Of a stretch of DNA of 8,262 bases, positions 5,030-8,262 are shown piece by piece. The position numbers and the translations under genes are program-made. How positions within the stretch are numbered: the stretch's first letter is position 1; every line of letters starts with the position of its first letter. Source of the DNA: Desulfobulbaceae bacterium (lineage in GTDB: Bacteria; Desulfobacterota; Desulfobulbia; Desulfobulbales; Desulfobulbaceae); NCBI GenBank assembly GCA_026986885.1, contig JALSNT010000529.1, forward strand, positions 1 through 8,262, read 5' to 3'. The notes under the pieces were generated by a model. The model saw only the letters and a list, made by a program, of their open reading frames with translations, was not told the DNA's origin and ran no database searches.

Positions 5030-6925
5030 TCAACCACTAAGTTCCCTGCTGATTGCCGAGGCAATGGTTTGCAGGGTATACGGTTTTTTGACGATACTTC
5101 GTACTCCGAGCCTGAGCGCTTCCTTCATTCTGGCATTTTCAGAATAACCGCTGACAATGATCACCCTTTGATCGGGATGAATTGCAAGCATGCGGCGATA
5201 GGTATCCAGGCCATCCATTCCCGGCTCCATGATCATGTCTAACAGGACAATGTCAAAGGTTTTTTCTGAGAGCTGCTGTACTGCATCTTCTCCACAGGGG
5301 ACAGCTTCGACCAAATAACCGAGGGTGCCCAGGATGCTCAGCCCCAGAGATCTCTGCTCCGGCGAGTCATCAACCAGCAGGATGCTCTCACCATTTCCCC
5401 GATTGACCATGGCCTCTTCGGGTTGCTGGTTTGCCGTCCCGTGTTTTCCACGCAGGGCGGGCAGCAGTACGGAGATGGATGTCCCCTCACCTTGAGAACT
5501 TTTCACGTCCAGAAATCCGTCATGATCTTTGACCGTACCCCAGACGACGGTCATACCCAGGCCGGTACCGCTGCGGCCCATTATTTTGCTGGTATAGAAC
5601 GGTTCAAATATTCTGTCCAGACTCTCTTTAGGGATACCAACCCCGGTATCACGAATCGTCAAAACGACATATTTACCAGGCATTATGGTGTCATATGCCT
5701 GAACGGCTGTGTGAATACGGCGATTTTCAGTTGTTATGGTAACGACACCCGTACTCTCGATGGCCTCAAACCCATTGACGATAAGGTTCATGATCATTTT
5801 TTCCAGGTGGATCGGCGAGCCGGATACAATGGCCAGGTCAGCGGCAAAGTCTGTTTGTATCTCGACCTGCGGGTGATTTTTTTGCAGGGCGATAAACTCA
5901 ATACTTTGCAGATATACATCTATGATCTTATTGAGTTGTACTTTTTCTTTAATGGTAATACCGCGGCGGGCCAGGGTTAACAAATCCTGAACGATGGCTG
6001 CTGCCCGGTTACCTGCCTCCCGGATATTTTTCAGCGGTTCACGCATGTCGCTTTCCGGGGGCAGGTCAAGCAGTAACAGGTCGGGATAGCTGACAATGCC
6101 GGAGAGGACATTGTTCAGGTCATGGGCCACTCCCCCGGCAAGTTGTCCGAGCAGTTCCATTTTCTGGGCACGTAGCAACTCGGCCTCCAGGCGAATACGT
6201 TCCTCCTCCGCCCATTTACGCTCCTCCATTTCAACCAGCAACTGTTTGTTGGCCTGTTCAAGCTCTGCGGTCCGAAGCTGGACCCGTAGTTCCAGCTGGT
6301 TTTTGGCTTCTTCAAGCTCCGCCTCCTTGGTCTGCAGCTCGCTGACGGCGTCGGCGAGTTGCTGTTGTTTTTCCCGCATCGCCTTGCGGGCGCTTGCCCG
6401 GCTGTTTTCCACCAGGCAGGCCAGGGCAAAGATGAGCAGATAGGAGGGAATGAAACGAATGGAAAAATCCCTGCTGTTATAGACGCTGACCGTATCGCTG
6501 AGCAGGTCGACCATTAAAAAACCGGTACAGAAGGCGAACAGGATGCCGGTGGCAAGCGCTCCTTTTTTAAAACCGAGCAGATAGAGTGAAAAGAGTGGAA
6601 AGGTATACAGCCACATGAAGGCCGTGGTGTTGACGCCGCCGGTGAAAAAAAGAAAACAGAAAAAGAGGAGGATAATGGAAACGCCGACCTTGGCGACCAG
6701 TGGTTCTCTGCCGGTGCGGCGAAGATAGAAGAAGAGACCGGAGAAAAAGGCGGCCATGATAAAGTCCATCATCCCCAGGAGAATGTCGCGCTGAACAATG
6801 GCAACCGACCCCATGAGCAGAAGTACCAGAAACCCGAGAAGAAGAAAGATATTGATAAGGACTATTTTTCTTCTGGTTTCGCTGTCGTGGTATTCACGGA
6901 TGCCGCTGTGAAAAAAAGGATGCAT
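5030..6925 (-). CDS. Membrane hybrid sensor histidine kinase with C-terminal receiver
   Basis: The 631-residue protein senses an unknown signal at the inner membrane. Six hydrophobic helices lie at about 21-43, 48-68, 77-95, 101-118, 123-142 and 157-172, with almost no periplasmic loops, so the signal is probably membrane-borne or small. A long charged coiled coil (about 175-255) leads to the phospho-acceptor H268 in GGVAHDLNN. The ATPase part has the N box around N380/N384, G1 DTGVGIP (426-432), F box IFEPFYTSK (439-447) and G2 GTGLGM (453-458). The receiver (about 513-631) has D519/D520, phospho-site D563, S592 and K614, all intact. It should autophosphorylate and pass phosphate to its own receiver. 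No output domain or DNA-binding partner is nearby, so a phosphotransfer protein elsewhere is expected. A GAGGAGA ribosome binding site supports the start. Confidence 0.95.
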   Translation of the reverse strand: MHPFFHSGIREYHDSETRRKIVLINIFLLLGFLVLLLMGSVAIVQRDILLGMMDFIMAAFFSGLFFYLRRTGREPLVAKVGVSIILLFFCFLFFTGGVNTTAFMWLYTFPLFSLYLLGFKKGALATGILFAFCTGFLMVDLLSDTVSVYNSRDFSIRFIPSYLLIFALACLVENSRASARKAMREKQQQLADAVSELQTKEAELEEAKNQLELRVQLRTAELEQANKQLLVEMEERKWAEEERIRLEAELLRAQKMELLGQLAGGVAHDLNNVLSGIVSYPDLLLLDLPPESDMREPLKNIREAGNRAAAIVQDLLTLARRGITIKEKVQLNKIIDVYLQSIEFIALQKNHPQVEIQTDFAADLAIVSGSPIHLEKMIMNLIVNGFEAIESTGVVTITTENRRIHTAVQAYDTIMPGKYVVLTIRDTGVGIPKESLDRIFEPFYTSKIMGRSGTGLGMTVVWGTVKDHDGFLDVKSSQGEGTSISVLLPALRGKHGTANQQPEEAMVNRGNGESILLVDDSPEQRSLGLSILGTLGYLVEAVPCGEDAVQQLSEKTFDIVLLDMIMEPGMDGLDTYRRMLAIHPDQRVIIVSGYSENARMKEALRLGVRSIVKKPYTLQTIASAISRELSG

Positions 6926-7155
6926 CTATCTCCTCAAATAATTGCGAACGTAGTCAGGTGTTGATAAAAAAGATGGAAGAGAAGCGATAAGATGGCGAAG
7001 AAGCGTATGCCGCTTCGCGGGAAGGGCGGAAAGCGCTTTATAGTCACCTTGAGATGGTGGGTACTGACGTATGCTGTCAATGTTAATCAGCCTCAGGCTC
7101 GATTTGTCGTCATCTGCATTGCTCCTGCAGTCCTGAGAAAAATAGAAATTTAATT

Positions 7156-7322
7156 ATTGATGGCGTCGTAAAAATTTCGATCGGCAGCAAAGTGTATGCC
7201 GGGACGATTCACAACATATTGTATGTATCGTTGCGCTCCGCCACGACATACTACTCTTCGAATATCTGTGTTTTATACCTGACCATCTTTAAGTAAGTCG
7301 TAACTTTTACGAGTTCATCAAT
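7156..7322. mobile_element. MITE-like 167-bp element with 21-bp terminal inverted repeats
   Basis: The left end ATTGATGGCGTCGTAAAAATT (7156-7176, last base shown for position only) and the inverse of the right end (7302-7322) match at 17 of 21 positions. Both read ATTGATG...TCGTAAAA.TT. The interior is non-coding and itself palindromic: GTATGCCGGGACG (7194-7206) resembles the inverse of CGCCACGACATAC (about 7240-7252). A second, diverged copy of its right part is at 2409-2463. No transposase and no clear target duplication are seen. It could be a non-autonomous transposable element or a REP-like structured repeat. Confidence 0.65.
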
Positions 7323-7361
7323 TATATTATTCAACGCATACTACAGTAATCAGGAGAATGT

Positions 7362-7538
7362 TTGTATAAAAAATTATCCGATCATCAGCAATTCCCGGCA
7401 GAGAGGGATATTATCGCTTATCGGAGCATGAACACCAATAAAGAAGACATTTTTTTGCCGCATAATCATGTTATTTCATTTTTTTTTGCTAAAAGCGACA
7501 TTCTCCCCCTTGCGCAGTTTGCTTGTTTTGGCCGCTAA
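7362..7538 (+). CDS. Candidate 58-residue small protein with TTG start
   Basis: A TTG at 7362 lies 5 nt after AGGAG (7352-7356) and opens a 58-codon frame ending in TAA at 7536-7538. The product starts MYKKLSDHQQFPAERD, is hydrophilic in its first half, and has a short hydrophobic patch HVISFFFAKSDILPLAQFA near the end. I recognise no family. An internal ATG at 7428 has no good binding site. The region is AT-rich, and phenylalanine runs reflect T-tracts, so this could be chance. It sits just right of the inverted-repeat element. Confidence 0.25.
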   Translation: MYKKLSDHQQFPAERDIIAYRSMNTNKEDIFLPHNHVISFFFAKSDILPLAQFACFGR

Positions 7539-7542
7539 TCAC

Positions 7543-7577
7543 AAAAATCATGAGCAACAGTTGTTACCATCCCATGA
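7543..7577 (-). terminator. Weak possible terminator of the flavodiiron gene
   Basis: On the minus strand TCATGGG (7577-7571) can pair with CTCATGA (7554-7548) with one G-U pair, followed at once by TTTTTGT. The 16-nt loop is large, so the call is tentative. It lies 26 bp past the stop codon, where a terminator would be expected. Confidence 0.35.
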
Positions 7578-7602
7578 AATTCGGTTGATTTTCTTAATAG
7601 CG

Positions 7603-8262
7603 CTATTTTCCGGCCTTGATCCCTTTTGCCAGTTCCCCGGCCCGTAATTCAGCCAGGGCAAGTACTTCTTCCGTCGGCCGACCCTGCCATTCCACCGGTT
7701 CGGCGAAGTTCCATTTCAGTTTTTCCGTCAGGATTTCCAGTTCCCGCTGCGCCCCTCCCGACCAGCCAAACGATCCGAAACGCAGGACCTGTTTATTCCA
7801 TACCTTTTTGCGGCCGAACATGTCCAGTACCCAGGCCATGGGTGGAAACATCCGGTACTCATAGGTAGGCATGCCGATGATCAGGCCGGCTGATTTCCAG
7901 GCGGATTCCAGGATAAAACCGACGTGGTCGTCGGGCACGCGATGGATATGGACGGGCACTCCTGCGGAGCGTACTCCCTGGACCATGGCGTTGACGACCT
8001 TTTGAGTATTACCGTACATGCTGGACCAGAGAATGGTGATTTCAGGCTCGGCCGGACCGTTCATGTAGCCGGCAAAACGTTCATACGCCTGGATGATGGC
8101 CGTTGGGTTTTCCCGCCAGACGATACCATGGGAAGGAGCCACCATCTTAATATCAAGATGTCGGACCCTGTCAACGGCCTTGGAGACAAACATGGACAGG
8201 CCGCCGATGATATTGGCATAATAGCGCAGGGCCTCGCGCATGAAAAAATCATGTTGCTCGGA
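7603..8262 (-). CDS. Flavodiiron protein (FprA/ROO family), N-terminus beyond window
   Basis: The frame is open to the right edge, giving the C-terminal 219 residues of a protein usually about 400 long; an internal methionine at 8241 is not the start. Visible residues 1-60 are the end of the beta-lactamase-like domain, including the last diiron-ligand histidine in APSHG (visible H45). From about residue 72 a flavodoxin domain follows: ILWSSMYGNTQK is the FMN phosphate loop, then MPTYEYRMFPPM and GSFGWSGGAQRE around the flavin ring. These enzymes reduce O2 to water, or NO to N2O, in the cytoplasm of anaerobes, taking electrons from rubredoxin or a similar carrier. No rubredoxin is fused at the C-terminus and none is encoded next to it here. 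The O2/NO preference cannot be read from this part. Confidence 0.95.
   Translation of the reverse strand, partial: SEQHDFFMREALRYYANIIGGLSMFVSKAVDRVRHLDIKMVAPSHGIVWRENPTAIIQAYERFAGYMNGPAEPEITILWSSMYGNTQKVVNAMVQGVRSAGVPVHIHRVPDDHVGFILESAWKSAGLIIGMPTYEYRMFPPMAWVLDMFGRKKVWNKQVLRFGSFGWSGGAQRELEILTEKLKWNFAEPVEWQGRPTEEVLALAELRAGELAKGIKAGK

Larger units (their letters stand above)
6926..7602. other. 677-bp intergenic region with repeats
   Basis: No large gene is present. From left to right it holds a short hairpin (GAAGCG/CGCTTC near 6999-7015), a 167-bp inverted-repeat element (7156-7322), a weak 58-codon candidate reading frame (7362-7538, plus) and a possible terminator of the flavodiiron gene (7543-7577). 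Much of 7330-7500 is AT-rich compared with the flanking genes. Confidence 0.7.

Noticed and set aside
5423..5980. 185-codon frame opposite the histidine kinase
   Set aside because: It is antisense to the conserved ATPase region and is explained by codon bias of the real gene.
6992..7153. 53-codon frame starting MAKKRMPLRGKGG on the plus strand
   Set aside because: There is no ribosome binding site, it runs over a hairpin at its start, and the latter half has no recognisable character. It is most likely chance.
7603..8241. Complete 212-residue flavodoxin-like gene starting at 8241
   Set aside because: The frame continues without a stop to the window edge, and the first residues belong to the beta-lactamase-like domain of flavodiiron proteins. 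The methionine is internal.

Overview
The window looks like a chromosomal stretch from an anaerobic or microaerophilic deltaproteobacterium (Desulfobacterota; a Desulfobulbales-type sulfur-metabolising bacterium is my best guess). The guess rests on an AhbD-type radical SAM haem synthase beside hemE, a flavodiiron O2/NO reductase, a UspA stress protein, a hybrid sensor kinase of a kind common in that group, and dispersed repeats ending in a TTTTACGAGTTCATC-like sequence, which I recall from such genomes. The lineage is inferred and was not tested by any search.

Layout. Positions 1-1981 (minus strand) hold a haem-synthesis pair: an AhbD-like radical SAM/SPASM protein, then hemE, which runs off the left edge. 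They are separated by 86 bp containing an 8-bp tandem repeat. A good sigma70-type promoter (TTGACC-N17-TATAAT) lies upstream of the pair. Positions 1982-2604 are a long divergent intergenic region with palindromes and one copy of a dispersed repeat. Its outer end supplies a perfect TATAAT in front of uspA (2605-3093, plus). A small two-helix membrane protein follows (3256-3504, plus). A 13-bp perfect inverted repeat separates it from the convergent gene at 3679-4800 (minus). That gene is a Rossmann-fold protein with an N-terminal membrane segment, and its order of motifs recalls cyanobacterial acyl-ACP reductase. Positions 5030-6925 (minus) encode a six-helix membrane hybrid histidine kinase with a C-terminal receiver. 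Positions 6926-7602 contain no large gene. They hold a 167-bp MITE-like element with 21-bp imperfect terminal inverted repeats and one weak small-ORF candidate with a TTG start. From 7603 to the right edge (minus) is the C-terminal part of a flavodiiron protein.

How the genes fit together. HemE makes coproporphyrinogen III, and AhbD converts Fe-coproporphyrin III to haem b without oxygen. Their adjacency suggests a mixed haem route: a coproporphyrin-type pathway finished by a radical SAM enzyme. The flavodiiron protein and UspA fit oxygen and stress tolerance in an anaerobe. The sensor kinase has no DNA-binding partner in the window, so its targets are unknown. I found no CRISPR array, rRNA, tRNA, transposase, phage gene or recognisable defence system. 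The two most interesting points are the hemE/ahbD pair and the acyl-ACP-reductase-like membrane protein.
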